Below are positions 38,497-48,170 of a stretch of 64,000 bases of DNA, in pieces. The DNA is from Euonymus europaeus (taxonomy: Eukaryota > Streptophyta > Magnoliopsida > Celastrales > Celastraceae). Numbering within the stretch: position 1 is the first letter of the stretch; each line of letters starts with the position of its first letter. A model generated the notes under the pieces. That model was not told the origin of the DNA. It did not search any database and saw only the letters and a program-made list of their open reading frames with translations. The position numbers and the translations under genes are program-made. Location of the stretch: the NCBI GenBank assembly GCA_963580455.1, contig OY756969.1:21734760-21798759 (forward strand), given 5' to 3'.

Positions 38497-38730
38497 TCAA
38501 TGACCAGGTCCTCTAGGGCTAGGACTTGATGCTAGCCGTTGAAGCCAGCAGGCCATGGTGGTCTTCGCCTTCTCATATACCGTTGACGACGAGTATGTCT
38601 TGAGGTGGTTTGCACTGGCAAAATCCTCTAACTCCGACAACACCCTAGCCGCATCCACCACTCCAACATGGTTCAAAATCGCCACTGAAATAATCAGAAT
38701 GATCAAAAGGGTGGTGCTGTTTGTTTTCAT
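38497..38730 (-). CDS. PIP/PIPL-type secreted signalling peptide precursor
   Basis: A 77-aa precursor on the minus strand. Members of the PAMP-induced secreted peptide family are processed to a short C-terminal peptide with an S-G-P-S core that acts outside the cell through a receptor kinase and amplifies defence responses. Here the N-terminus (about 1-27, M-K-T-N then a Leu/Ile/Val-rich stretch ending V-V-D-A-A) is a signal peptide. A variable spacer follows, and the C-terminus is R-L-A-S-SPSPRGPGH, matching the family end with Ser in place of the usual Gly of S-G-P-S. Intronless, as is common. The start is the Met directly before the hydrophobic stretch; an upstream in-frame Met at 38877 would put 49 unlikely residues in front. 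A duplicated TATA segment lies about 120-150 bp upstream. Confidence 0.8.
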   Translation of the reverse strand: MKTNSTTLLIILIISVAILNHVGVVDAARVLSELEDFASANHLKTYSSSTVYEKAKTTMACWLQRLASSPSPRGPGH

Positions 38731-38835
38731 CTTCAAAAGAGCAAGAAGAAAAAAGGTTCCCAAATGGTTCTTGGTGTTCTTATTTTGTGGGTGTGAAGAG
38801 GGTGTTTGTTGCTGGTGTTGTAGATGTGAAGCAAG

Positions 38836-38889
38836 GAATGGGTAGTGCAAGTATTTATAAGAGAATGGGTAGTGCAAGTATTTATAAGA
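38836..38889 (-). promoter_or_regulatory. 27-bp tandem duplication carrying two TATA boxes upstream of the PIP-type gene
   Basis: Two adjacent copies of a 27-bp unit, each with TTATAAATAC on the minus strand (around 38851-38860 and 38878-38887). The nearer one is about 120 bp upstream of the peptide start. Two evenly spaced TATA boxes could give two transcription starts 27 bp apart (inference). Confidence 0.65.
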
Positions 38890-39310
38890 GAAAGGAAATA
38901 GTGTTTGTATTGGTGTGATGTGGACTTAGTGGTGCCATTTGCTACTTTGAATGTGCAGGGTTAATTTGGGTTTACGTATTGACCAAGGAAGAGGAGGATC
39001 ATTTTGTTGAATTGGTCTTGCCATGCAAAAAGCACTATTTTGTTTAAAACGAAATATGGGTTTTACAACTTTGAATAAGTAAACCTCGTTCAATGTCTGA
39101 ATTTACTTGTATACCCTTCATAATTACATGATATACATATATGAAAAGGATAAGGTTTCGACTAATTTCACTCTACAGATTCCCCCTGAAAGCCGCAAAA
39201 AACTAAGAAAACCTAGTCTGCTAAACACTCCACCTGTGCAAACCCGTCTTATTCTTTTCTTCTCTCACTCTCTTCTCTCCCCCTCTCTGTTTTGCCTAAC
39301 CCTTAAATCC
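38890..39310. other. intergenic, no gene seen
   Basis: AT-rich spacer between the minus-strand peptide gene and the plus-strand transposase relic. It ends in a pyrimidine-rich stretch that could be the relic's 5' leader. Confidence 0.35.
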
Positions 39311-41896
39311 ATGGACAACGACGATTATCACGTAAATTTTGACTTGGGAGACATCAACGACTATGACACCTTTGAAGACAAAGAGACCGAGCACAAAAAA
39401 GACCTGATAATAGTCGTCTTCTTCATCTCGATAGAGTTAGGATTTCTGGTTACTCGGTTACCTATAATTTCACCCTATTCAATACTGCATGTCGTTTCTC
39501 ATAGGGTTTGGGACCACTAAAAGAGGTGCACACCCCTATGACGATTGAAGTGGACACAACACACCACTTTCAAATTGACATGGTATGGATTTTTTTTGAT
39601 TTTGTTAACTGAATGTGGTTAGTGTAGAGAAAATGATGGGTTTTTTTTCATGAAATGGCCATAATGTGATAGGTTTTGTGTACATTTTGTAGGAATTTGA
39701 AACTAAGGACCTTGTTGTAGAGTATGCCATGAAGTGTGGAAAGAACATCAGTGTAGTAGTTGTGGTTACGAGGACTGACCACAACAATTCTAAGAGAACT
39801 TCAAGGATTTTGCTTAATTGTGAGCGTATTGGAGATCTTCAACAAAGAATTGTGGCTACCCATTTGCTCTTAAAGCTTATATGGTGAGGGGACAAAGATG
39901 GGCTTTGTCTATGTTGAATGGTAAACACAACCATGCTATTGCTAGATCCCTTGTAGGGCATTCATTTGTGGGTAGGTTTGTAACAACCTAACCCAATCGT
40001 TACTGGCACCGGCCGAGCCCATAGGCCACTACCCCCAACCCATCTGTCCCCTCAGGCGCCCAGGTTGTTGGTGTGAGACAGAACAAAGATGCACTCGAAC
40101 TCGTGACCTCCACACCTTTAACATAGGGGCCTTGCCAACCTATGTCACAATCTAAGTCAAACTGCCTTTTTATAATGTTCCCCACCCACCCCTCAAGTAG
40201 TGGGTACTCCCCCAGGGCCATGGCCCAGACAACCCAACCCATTTTCCTTTCAATGACTTAGTTGGTGATCACCTTGTAAGGTGATTGGAAGGTCACAGGC
40301 TCAAGAACTTGTGGCAACAACCTACCCTTGTTGAAAGGGAGATGGGTTGGGTTGTCTGGTCGATGGGCTTTGGAGGTACTATAGTTGGCCCGATGATGGG
40401 TGTTGGAAACTTATAAAAAGACAGTTTTTCTATGATGACCCTAATTCGCAGGCACACAGGTGTCTCACATTTAAGCTCCATGTGTCTTACCCCCAACTCA
40501 TCACCTCTCACAAGGTAGGTTGTTGTCAAAGGTTCTCGAACCCTAGAACTTTCAATCACCTTACAAGGTGATCACCAACTAAGACCTTGTGAGAGATGAT
40601 GGATTGGGAGGGGGGGCCATAGAGCCTGAATGTGAGACACCTGTATGCCTGCAGGGCAAGGTCATCACAGGGTTGATCATGGAAGAGAGGGCCACTGTTG
40701 AGAGGTTGAGCAGAACATGAAGGTCTATGGATATCTTGGCACATCTGATCAAAGTTCAATGATCCTTCAAATGTGACAACTCTCAAGATAATATACAATG
40801 TGACGAGTGACTGATGGGAAGTCCCATATGCAATAGCTCTTCAATTTGTTGGTTGAGAGTGGCTATGTGGTAGGCATCATTCAGAGGGAAGCACTGATGT
40901 ACTTAAGGACTTATTTTTCAATTGCTCAAACTCAATACAACTTGCTAGAGCATTTTCATTTGTTTTCATGCTTGATTGTACATATAAAACCAACAAGTAT
41001 AGGCTACCATTACTACAGATTGTTGCATTCTACTACATGAGTTTAGAGAAGGAGGAGAATTATGAATGAGCACTATGTGGCTTTAGAGATATGTTTTATG
41101 AATTTTATTATAGTGTTTTTATCACTGACCGTGAGCTTGCTCTCATGAATGCATTAAAGACTGTTTTTGTAGCTACCAAGAATCTGCTTTTTAGAGTTAA
41201 TATAAAAAAGAATGTTTTGACTTAACCACATTGGTGTCTTCAAACTGAAGAAGGAGTTTAATGATGCTCATGTTTTCAACAGCCATGTATTCATCTATAG
41301 TTGCATTATTTGAGGAGAATCATGTAAGGAACATGAATTAGAAGTTCAAAGACTTTCCTATTCCTACTGCTTTAGAGTATATGCATCAGTCATGAGTATG
41401 TCCAGCATAATTCTAGGCCATTGAGTTGGCAAAAGACAACAACTTGGGTAACACAGTTTCTATCCCTTTTTATCCGTTTATTGCTGACATTGTTGATGTC
41501 TCAGGGGATGCTCATTGTGGATTTAGGGTAGTGGATTCCTTCTATGGCTGGGATTCAAATGGATGGAGGATAGTAAGGAAGGATCTTGCATCTGAGATGA
41601 AGAAGCATCAAGAAATTTATGACAAGATATTGTCCCCATTTTTCAACACAAGAGTTTATGCAAGTGTTGAGTGTTATGATGTCTTCGTGGACATCAACTC
41701 ATGGATGATTATGCCATACATGGGAAATGTCAACTCAACATGCTACAATGTGGTAGTTCTGTTGATTTCAAAGGAACAATGTCTAACTTTCTTCCCTTTG
41801 AGGGGTGATGTATCAATGGAGGAGAACCAAAGGATGTTGATCTTTGGCTACATCAATAGGTTGCATTTTGTTAGGATAGAACTGCTGTCAGACTGA
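39311..41896 (+). pseudogene. decayed Mutator-like transposase fused to an OTU-type cysteine protease domain
   Basis: Fragments in several frames follow the order of plant MULE proteins with a C-terminal OTU domain. N-terminal acidic start at about 39311 (M-D-N-D-D-Y-H-V-N-F-D-L-G). DNA-binding region at about 39690-39970 (S-K-R-T-S-R-I-L-L-N-C-E-R-I-G, then K-H-N-H-A-I-A-R-S-L-V-G-H-S-F-V-G-R after a frameshift). Transposase core at about 41115-41215 (I-T-D-R-E-L-A-L-M-N-A-L-K-T-V-F). OTU domain at 41426-41896 with D-x-x-C-G-F-R, R-R/K-D-L, W-M-x-M-P-Y-M-G, C-Y-N-V-V, Q-C-L-T-F-x-P-L and the closing R-L-H-F-V. The OTU part is a continuous 156-codon frame that keeps the Asp, Cys and His positions; the rest is broken by stops, frameshifts and nested SINEs. 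Terminal repeats were not identified. Confidence 0.78.
39985..40690. mobile_element. cluster of nested tRNA-derived SINE copies in both orientations
   Basis: Inserted in the transposase relic. A plus-strand copy begins at about 40252 (A-box-like TGACTTAGTTGGTGATCACC). A minus-strand copy begins at about 40588 (CTTAGTTGGTGATCACC; B-box-like GGTTCGAGAACC) and runs down to about 40425. A minus-strand relative lies at about 40160-39985 (TGACATAGGTTGGCAAGG, B box GAGTTCGAGTGC). A headless plus-strand 3' part lies at about 40582-40680. Three sets of inverted repeats result: 40215-40260 with 40327-40366, 40252-40290 with 40552-40588, and 40432-40475 with 40620-40670. The unit differs from the fold-back unit at 33.6-34.6 kb. 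Confidence 0.65.
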
Positions 41897-42810
41897 ACTA
41901 CACCTCCAGTGTCCAAGATTTGGACCGACAATCACCATGAAAGTGCTTCTGGATGGATAAATAGATGCTCTTTGAGGATTGAGAAGTTCAAGCAACTCAC
42001 ACCTACACAAAATTGCAGTACAACTATTGGTGTGTTAGATTAAGTTTAGTTTTATTTTTCAATTCTTTTGGATGATTATTGCTGGAAATTCGCTATTGAT
42101 GTGTTACTAATCTATTTTGCTACTCGGCACTATGGTTTTTTTAGAGCTGTTATGGGGTGTATTCGGGTTTTTTTGATTTTTTTTTTGAAAAGAGTTGGCA
42201 TGTGGAATCTAAAAAAAAATTAACTGCAGTTTTTTAGTTAAGGGGTGTTAGGGGTATCTGTGGAGTGGAGTTAGTCCGAATGGAAGGATAGTTTGGTCAT
42301 ATCAATCACGCAAGTAATTTAGTCCAAGGTTAAGAAATTTGAATGTGGACTTAACTAATAGTTGAATTTGTAAATTCTAAGGTTTGAATGGACTTTACAA
42401 CAAAAACAATTTGACACCATATGCACGTAAGCCATGAGACTTTGGATCGCACTTTGAGCCTTCTGAGAAAGCACAGGTGTAACATGTCATAGAAGACTTG
42501 GTGGTTAGGGTATATACTTGACTTAGTGGTGCCAAGTTTGAAGTCCCCACCCGTTAAATTGAAACGCTACCGAATCCTTCTCTCCGCGACATCCGAGAAC
42601 GTCCCTGTCAATTAAACAATATAAGACCGTCATATGTCTCCTTAAAACCCGTTGGCACATAAAAGCTGTGTACTTTTTCCCATTAATGGCGCGGCTTGAA
42701 CCCACGATAGCAGACTTACAACAGGTGCTCGAACAAAAAAGTATATTCTTGTCCATTGTGCGGGTTCGAACCCGTTGCATGTGTGTAAGCACGAAACACT
42801 GTGACACGGA
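41897..42810. other. intergenic, no gene seen
   Basis: No coding region recognised. Several tRNA-B-box-like words occur (for example GGGTTCGAACCC near 42763) without a foldable tRNA, so degraded SINE material is possible. Confidence 0.35.
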
Positions 42811-43635
42811 TATATGAAAGGGAGTGATTAAATACATCGCAATTTTTGTTAAATACACCTCCAAAGTTAAATATACCATAATATCAATTTAAAATATATG
42901 TTTTTTATAAATACACTATCCTAATTTAACTACTATCCCCTTTACTTGTTTTTTGATAAAAACACCCACATACAAACATACAACCCGACACATTTTTCTC
43001 GAATGTTCAAATTCACATAAGCGAACCTAGAATTGCATTTATAATTACAGTAAATCCATAATTTGATATCAATTCATGTCCAACAATTCCAAAATTCATC
43101 CATAAAGGGGAAAAAAAACAGTGGATCATCAAATGGCCTCCAATGCTACAAGCTAAGCTGCAGGATGTAATGTTTCGAAAAACTCTAATAAGGGTGTGGA
43201 TGTGAAATAGATTCAGATTGATTATACCACCATAATGTAGGATTTCACCTCATGGTCCATAAATCGGCGGCATTGGAGGCATGGGATCACCACCAAGTCA
43301 TAATCCTGGCAGAGATGATACATGTTTGCCAAATCCACTATTTTTTTCCCTGTATGGATGAATTTTGAAAGTGTTGGACATAGATTTGATATCAAAATTT
43401 GGATTTACTGGAATTATGAATGCAATTCTAGGTTCGGTTATGTGAATTTGAGAAAAATGTGTGGGATTGTATGTGGGTGTTTTTATCAAAAATACAAGTA
43501 AAGGGTATAATAGTGAAATTAGGGTACTGTATTTATAAAAAAAAACATATATTTTAAATTGGTGTTTTGGTGTATTTAACCTTGGAAGTGTATTTAACAA
43601 AAATTGCGATGTATTTAACCATTCCCTATATGAAA
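42811..43635. mobile_element. Mutator-type MITE with long TIRs and perfect 9-bp target duplication
   Basis: The 807-bp element at 42820-43626 has inverted arms of roughly 250 bp. It starts GGGAGTGATTAAATACATCG and ends with the near-exact reverse complement (CGATGTATTTAACCATTCCC). Matching inner segments include 'aattgcatttataatta' against 'gaattatgaatgcaatt'. The 9-bp direct repeat TATATGAAA flanks it exactly (42811-42819 and 43627-43635). The arm length and 9-bp duplication are those of Mutator-like elements. The middle of about 250 bp has no recognised coding sequence. Confidence 0.93.
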
Positions 43636-45834
43636 TGAACTCAAACAATACAAGATAGTTCCTTGTATTCTAAAAAATGCCATCCAAGAATATTTCAGAG
43701 AAGTATGAAACATTATATGTAATATTATCCAGAAATTAAGATAATAATCGATAAAATTATTGAAAGCACAACACTGCCTATCGCTGCTGCCAAATCAATA
43801 GGTTTGAATATTTCAATTTCCTGATCTTCAGGGATGGTTCATAGTGAATGTAGGAATAATTATTCAGTAGTCCGGGTATATTTTCACATGACAGACTAAG
43901 GGCGTAGATGTCCACGTGGGAATGATGTCAATCAAAAAATAAGAGAGAGCACGTACATATTGATGTCAATCACACCATTAGGTGTGCCACATGAACGTAA
44001 TTGTTACATTAAATAATATGAAAGCAAGCTGTTTTGCTGCAACAAATGTATGTAGATACAATTAGTACATGACAACAGTTGGTATGTACAAGCATTTGAA
44101 TTTTTTTTAATTTTCAATGATTTCAAAGTTGTAGGCTTCTACGACCAGTTCAATGACAATCCTTTGCTATTTAACTTTGCAGAATAGATTTGTTAGCGGA
44201 AGAAATCCGATCATCGTTCATCGAATACAGTAAGAATGTCACGATTTGCAAATGTACTGATTTACGTACTTCAGATTTCAGAACTCCCTAGTCTTTTCTC
44301 GCAACTCATTGAGCTCAGTCTCAATCTCTGGATCTCTAAATTCTGAAAAGAAAGAAAAATATTGAGATATTCTCAGTACCCGCCTATCTGGATACTTACC
44401 ATATAAACTAAATTAACAATGGAATAGGGATATTTGTAAAAAATATATATATATTATTCAACTACGGCAACTGAGCCTGCAGTTGAGCGACGATTATTAT
44501 GCATGTAAGGATCGACCATTTCAACAGAGAGTGGGTTCGAATCCCTCCATCCCTTGAATAGAAAATAATAATAAAAATGATACAACTACGTACTGGTAAG
44601 AAGTTTGATTGTTAATCTTCTCATTGTTTTAGTCCAATTATGTTAGGGATTCGATGGGCATTTTTTTACTCATGATGTAGTTTTAAGTATTTTATTTCAC
44701 TTCAGTTAACAATTGTGGAGGCGGCGTCCAAAAGGTCATTTGTTGTTGGCAAATAGTTTGTGAAACAGTAAGAAATAGTCCAAGAATACAAATTTCTATG
44801 TACTAAGCTGATTCTGCTAGGATCTTCATAATGGAAATAGTCCAAGAATACAAATTTCTATCTACTAACCTTGTTCTGCTAGGATCTTGATAATGAAATA
44901 CTGAATACTTAGTCTATGTTGAACGCATGCTTCACTTAATTTCTCTCCCCATATCCCTTTCCGCCATATAATTTTAGTAAAACAATTTCTATGCACAAAG
45001 CTCCTGCAGTGGTTGTGGTTGGAGTCAGAGAAAGATAATGTGTGCAGAACTTATCCCCAAGATATGCGGAGATGACTCCACCAAGCTACATGCTCGTTTT
45101 AGTAATTTCTTGTTGCAATAGTTCCCATTCAGTCACTGAATTCCTATTTCATAAAACAGTACAAAGGAGTAAAATATCTAGTTTCAAGGAAGTTGCACAA
45201 TATTTAAATTAAGATGAGAATGAGAAAACAATACTAAAGTGAATGGAATCTACTTTTACTGGTGAAATACTGACATGTAATAACTTCCCAAGTCAATAAT
45301 GTGATGAAGAAATGATGAAGTCTGAAGAATTGAAGGCAAAAGGTTTATGCCATAAAATATTGGAATTATCATCCCTCTAGTCAAAATTTCAGTGAGCAGC
45401 ACATAATAGAATACAGAACAGAACAGAGCCGGCAAACTAATAGACAAATTCGCAGTCAGAAAAATCTTACGCCTCAGCTTTCCAACGACAAACATGAGCA
45501 ACAAAGCCAGCTTTGATTGGCGAAACTGATCGCCCAGAGCCACACTGCAAAAGCACAAGGATAAAAAGAAATAAGAAACTCTAGGAACAGAAAACCAACC
45601 TCTGATATTAAAAAGCCATATAAAACTCGGGGACCAAAGCCATCTTATAGCGAATGTTGCAAAACCTTTAATAAACACTATGCTTAAGAAACACACCAAT
45701 CATTGTAAATGAACGAGAATCTCATTCACTTCTCAATAGATGTAACCTATCTCCTTTTTACATCTTCAGGGGGAAAAAATTGGCATTGCTCACAAAAGAG
45801 TAGTTTTTACTCACACAATATACACATATTTCCC

Positions 45835-46785
45835 TGTAGGACCTCAAAATTATTATCTGCCACGTAGGCAAAGACAAAAAATATCGAAGTGAGAATCATT
45901 TCTGGCCTCAGAAATTCTCTAATCCTCAGTCATACAAGGAAATCAGACAATGTAGGCAACTTTAAATCATCACAGGCCTTCTTCATACAAAAGATTTGTC
46001 ATTAACAGAATTTTAGACACCAAAACAATCAACATGTATCACGAAAAATGTTGGACCTCGGTATTATTCTCTGCCACATAGGCATGACGAAAAAAATCTG
46101 CCAAGTGTGAATCATTACTGGCCTCAGAAATTCTCTAATCCTCAGTCATACAAGGAAATCAGACAATGTAGGCAATTTTCAAATCATCACAGGCCTTCTC
46201 CATAAAAATATTTGCATTAAAAGAATTTAAGACATCCAAACAATCAACATGTATCCATGTACTCGCAGACGTAAGTATGCCTTTTGTTTGTAAATAATAA
46301 ACCAAGTTGCAAGTACCAAATTTCATGCAGATATGAAAACATTAACCATATCAAGTATGAATTTCCCAAGATGGGTTTGCTGGAATTAGGCATGAAGCAT
46401 CATATGATGGCATTATCAAGCGAGTAGTTATGCTTCTTACACATATTATTCAACAACATTTGACATCATTCTAATAGATGAATTAGTGCGAGCTAAATAA
46501 TTCTAAATATTCAATTCACATGCAAATGATTATTATTTTTTTGGCAATATAAATACATTGCTCACAAAAGAGTAGTTTTTTACTTGTACAATATACACAT
46601 ATTTCCCTGTAGAACCTCAGAATTATTATCTTCCAAATAGGCAAAGACAAAAAAAAAATCTGCGAAGTGTGAATCAGTACTGGCCTCAGAAATTCTCTAA
46701 TCCTCAGTCATGCAAGGAAATCAGACAATGTAGGCAATCTTTAAATCATCACAGGCCTTCTCTATACAAAAGATTTGCCATTAAC
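45835..46785. repeat. three dispersed copies of a repeat of about 160 bp
   Basis: Copies at about 45835-46000, 46055-46215 and 46605-46785, all in the same orientation. All share 'ctggcctcagaaattctcta', 'ggaaatcagacaatgtaggc' and 'aaatcatcacaggccttct'. They differ by scattered substitutions and small indels, so the duplication is not recent. Confidence 0.85.
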
Positions 46786-47142
46786 AAAACAAACTAGGAT
46801 ATACTTAGTAGAGGGCGAGTGGTGGTATCATGAAGGCCAGGCCTTGTGTATGGGTTTAAGTGCAAAGGATAAGAAGGATTAACAGTGATTACACATTAAC
46901 AGAGAAATAGAAAAAATAAGACACCATCACAAAATCAGTACCCCGCAAAAAAGAAAACCTCAGGAAAGAGAGAAAAAGGGCAGACAAACAAAATAGCCCT
47001 GAAAATTACTTCGATTAAAGGAAGCACACCTAGGTTTCAACTATTTAGCAGTAAAAATAAAGTGCTCTCACAGTTTCTTACGTTTTCTAACAAACTGGAC
47101 AGAACGTCGACATAAAATGTTATGCCTTGCTTGGGAGAGGTG

Positions 47143-47239
47143 TTGGAAAGGGGAAGAATTCCTGAACAAGCGAACTACTCCGAACTCTTGATTAGTGCGA
47201 ATACTTCAAGTTGTTCGGAGGAGTTCCTTTTCCAACACG
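47143..47239. repeat. short imperfect inverted repeat
   Basis: 'tgttggaaaggggaagaatt' (from 47143) is matched by 'gttccttttccaaca' ending at about 47239, giving a stem of about 28 bp with mismatches around a loop of about 40 nt. It could be a small MITE or a hairpin. Confidence 0.5.
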
Positions 47240-47799
47240 AGGTGTTCACTCACATAATCTCACAAAACCTCCCAACTCTTATAAATATCAAGCGAGAATT
47301 CACTTTTATAAACTTCTCTTAATCCCTCCCAACCCAACCTCTCACAACTCTCATGCCCAATATAGCATTTATCATTTTATCAATAATAGATTTTGGTATC
47401 TACCCCAAGAGCAAATCTGCAAATCAACAAATTAAGCTATTCCGTTTAAACTGAATCACAAAGAGGCGAAATTACCTGTTTAGAATGTCACCTGAAAGTT
47501 GGATAAGCAGTACGTTGTCGGCGGCGGTGAATCAACTGAACAAGTGAGAGCTTTGTATAGGTTATTTTATAGGGTCGTGTTATGGTGCCGCCTGGCCTTT
47601 GGACTGGACCAAAAACCGCCTGGAATCAAAGGCTGTGATGAAAATACCATTTTAACCCCACAAGATTGTCTCCATCTGCTTTCTTCTGCTACTGAAATTA
47701 AACCCACATTTCAAAGCAGTCAATCTTAAGGCGGCAGCATGGTCTTGCATTGAGATAATGCTGCAGGAGCACCAACGGACCAAAGCCATTTCGGAGATG

Positions 47800-48170
47800 T
47801 AGATATGAGATTAAGTTAGGGCTCGGTGTTATGGCTGAGCTCGATGACGTTACCACCACGCGATTGACCACTGCCTCCTTTGCAGCCGTAAGCACATTTT
47901 TCGTTCCTTTAATGGCTGGATTTAGAAGTTCCTTAAGTTGAAATATTTCAACATAAAAGGTTAACAAATGAAACGAAAAGAACAAAGAAACTTAAAGAGA
48001 GCTCTGTTATTGCTAATATTCTTGATGATATAGCGCTTGATCGACGATGCAGGGAGAAGCCAAATGGAAGACTCCGGTGTAGCCCTTGACAGCAGAGGCG
48101 ATGGAGTGGTAGTCGAGGAGGACGATTTGGAAGAGACCGGACACATCCAATTTCTGCTTCTCCTAGGGCT
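47800..48170 (-). pseudogene. cinnamoyl-CoA-reductase-like (NAD(P)-dependent epimerase fold) remnant
   Basis: Two minus-strand pieces match consecutive parts of plant CCR-like proteins. Piece 1 (about 48150-48030) reads L-F-Q-I-V-L-L-D-Y-H-S-I-A-S-A-V-K-G, then G-V-F-H-L-A-S-P-C-I-V-D. Piece 2 (about 47950-47820) reads L-L-N-P-A-I-K-G-T-K-N-V-L-T-A-A-K-E-A, then N-R-V-V-V-T-S-S-S-S-A-I-T-P-S-P-N. The Ser of the T-S-S motif is the family's catalytic Ser position. The N-terminal G-x-x-G-x-x-G nucleotide-binding exon and everything after T-P-S-P-N are missing, and an in-frame stop follows piece 1. A truncated, dead copy. Confidence 0.8.

Larger units (their letters stand above)
43636..47799. other. 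intergenic or intronic region, no supported gene
   Basis: No gene could be supported. Minus-strand exon-like pieces occur at about 44345-44270 (F-R-D-P-E-I-E-T-E-L-N-E-L-R-E-K-T-R-E-F to a stop, after a CAG) and at about 45546-45476 (after a TTTTGCAG). They may be exons of an unrecognised minus-strand gene starting near 47600, but I could not link them. It also contains the triplicated repeat at 45835-46785. Confidence 0.3.

Noticed and set aside
42482..42790. tRNA- or SINE-like words, including GGGTTCGAACCC and CTTGGTGGTTAGGG.
   Set aside because: The order and spacing of A and B boxes do not give a foldable tRNA or a bounded SINE; left as intergenic.
44470..44545. Possible tRNA gene: GGGTTCGAATCCC looks like a T-arm with B box.
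   Set aside because: No acceptor-stem complementarity or proper D- and anticodon arms could be found upstream; at most a degraded SINE head.
45256..45699. A 147-codon minus-strand frame with hydrophobic stretches.
   Set aside because: Composition follows AT-rich noncoding sequence (many Phe/Leu/Ser), with no family motif.
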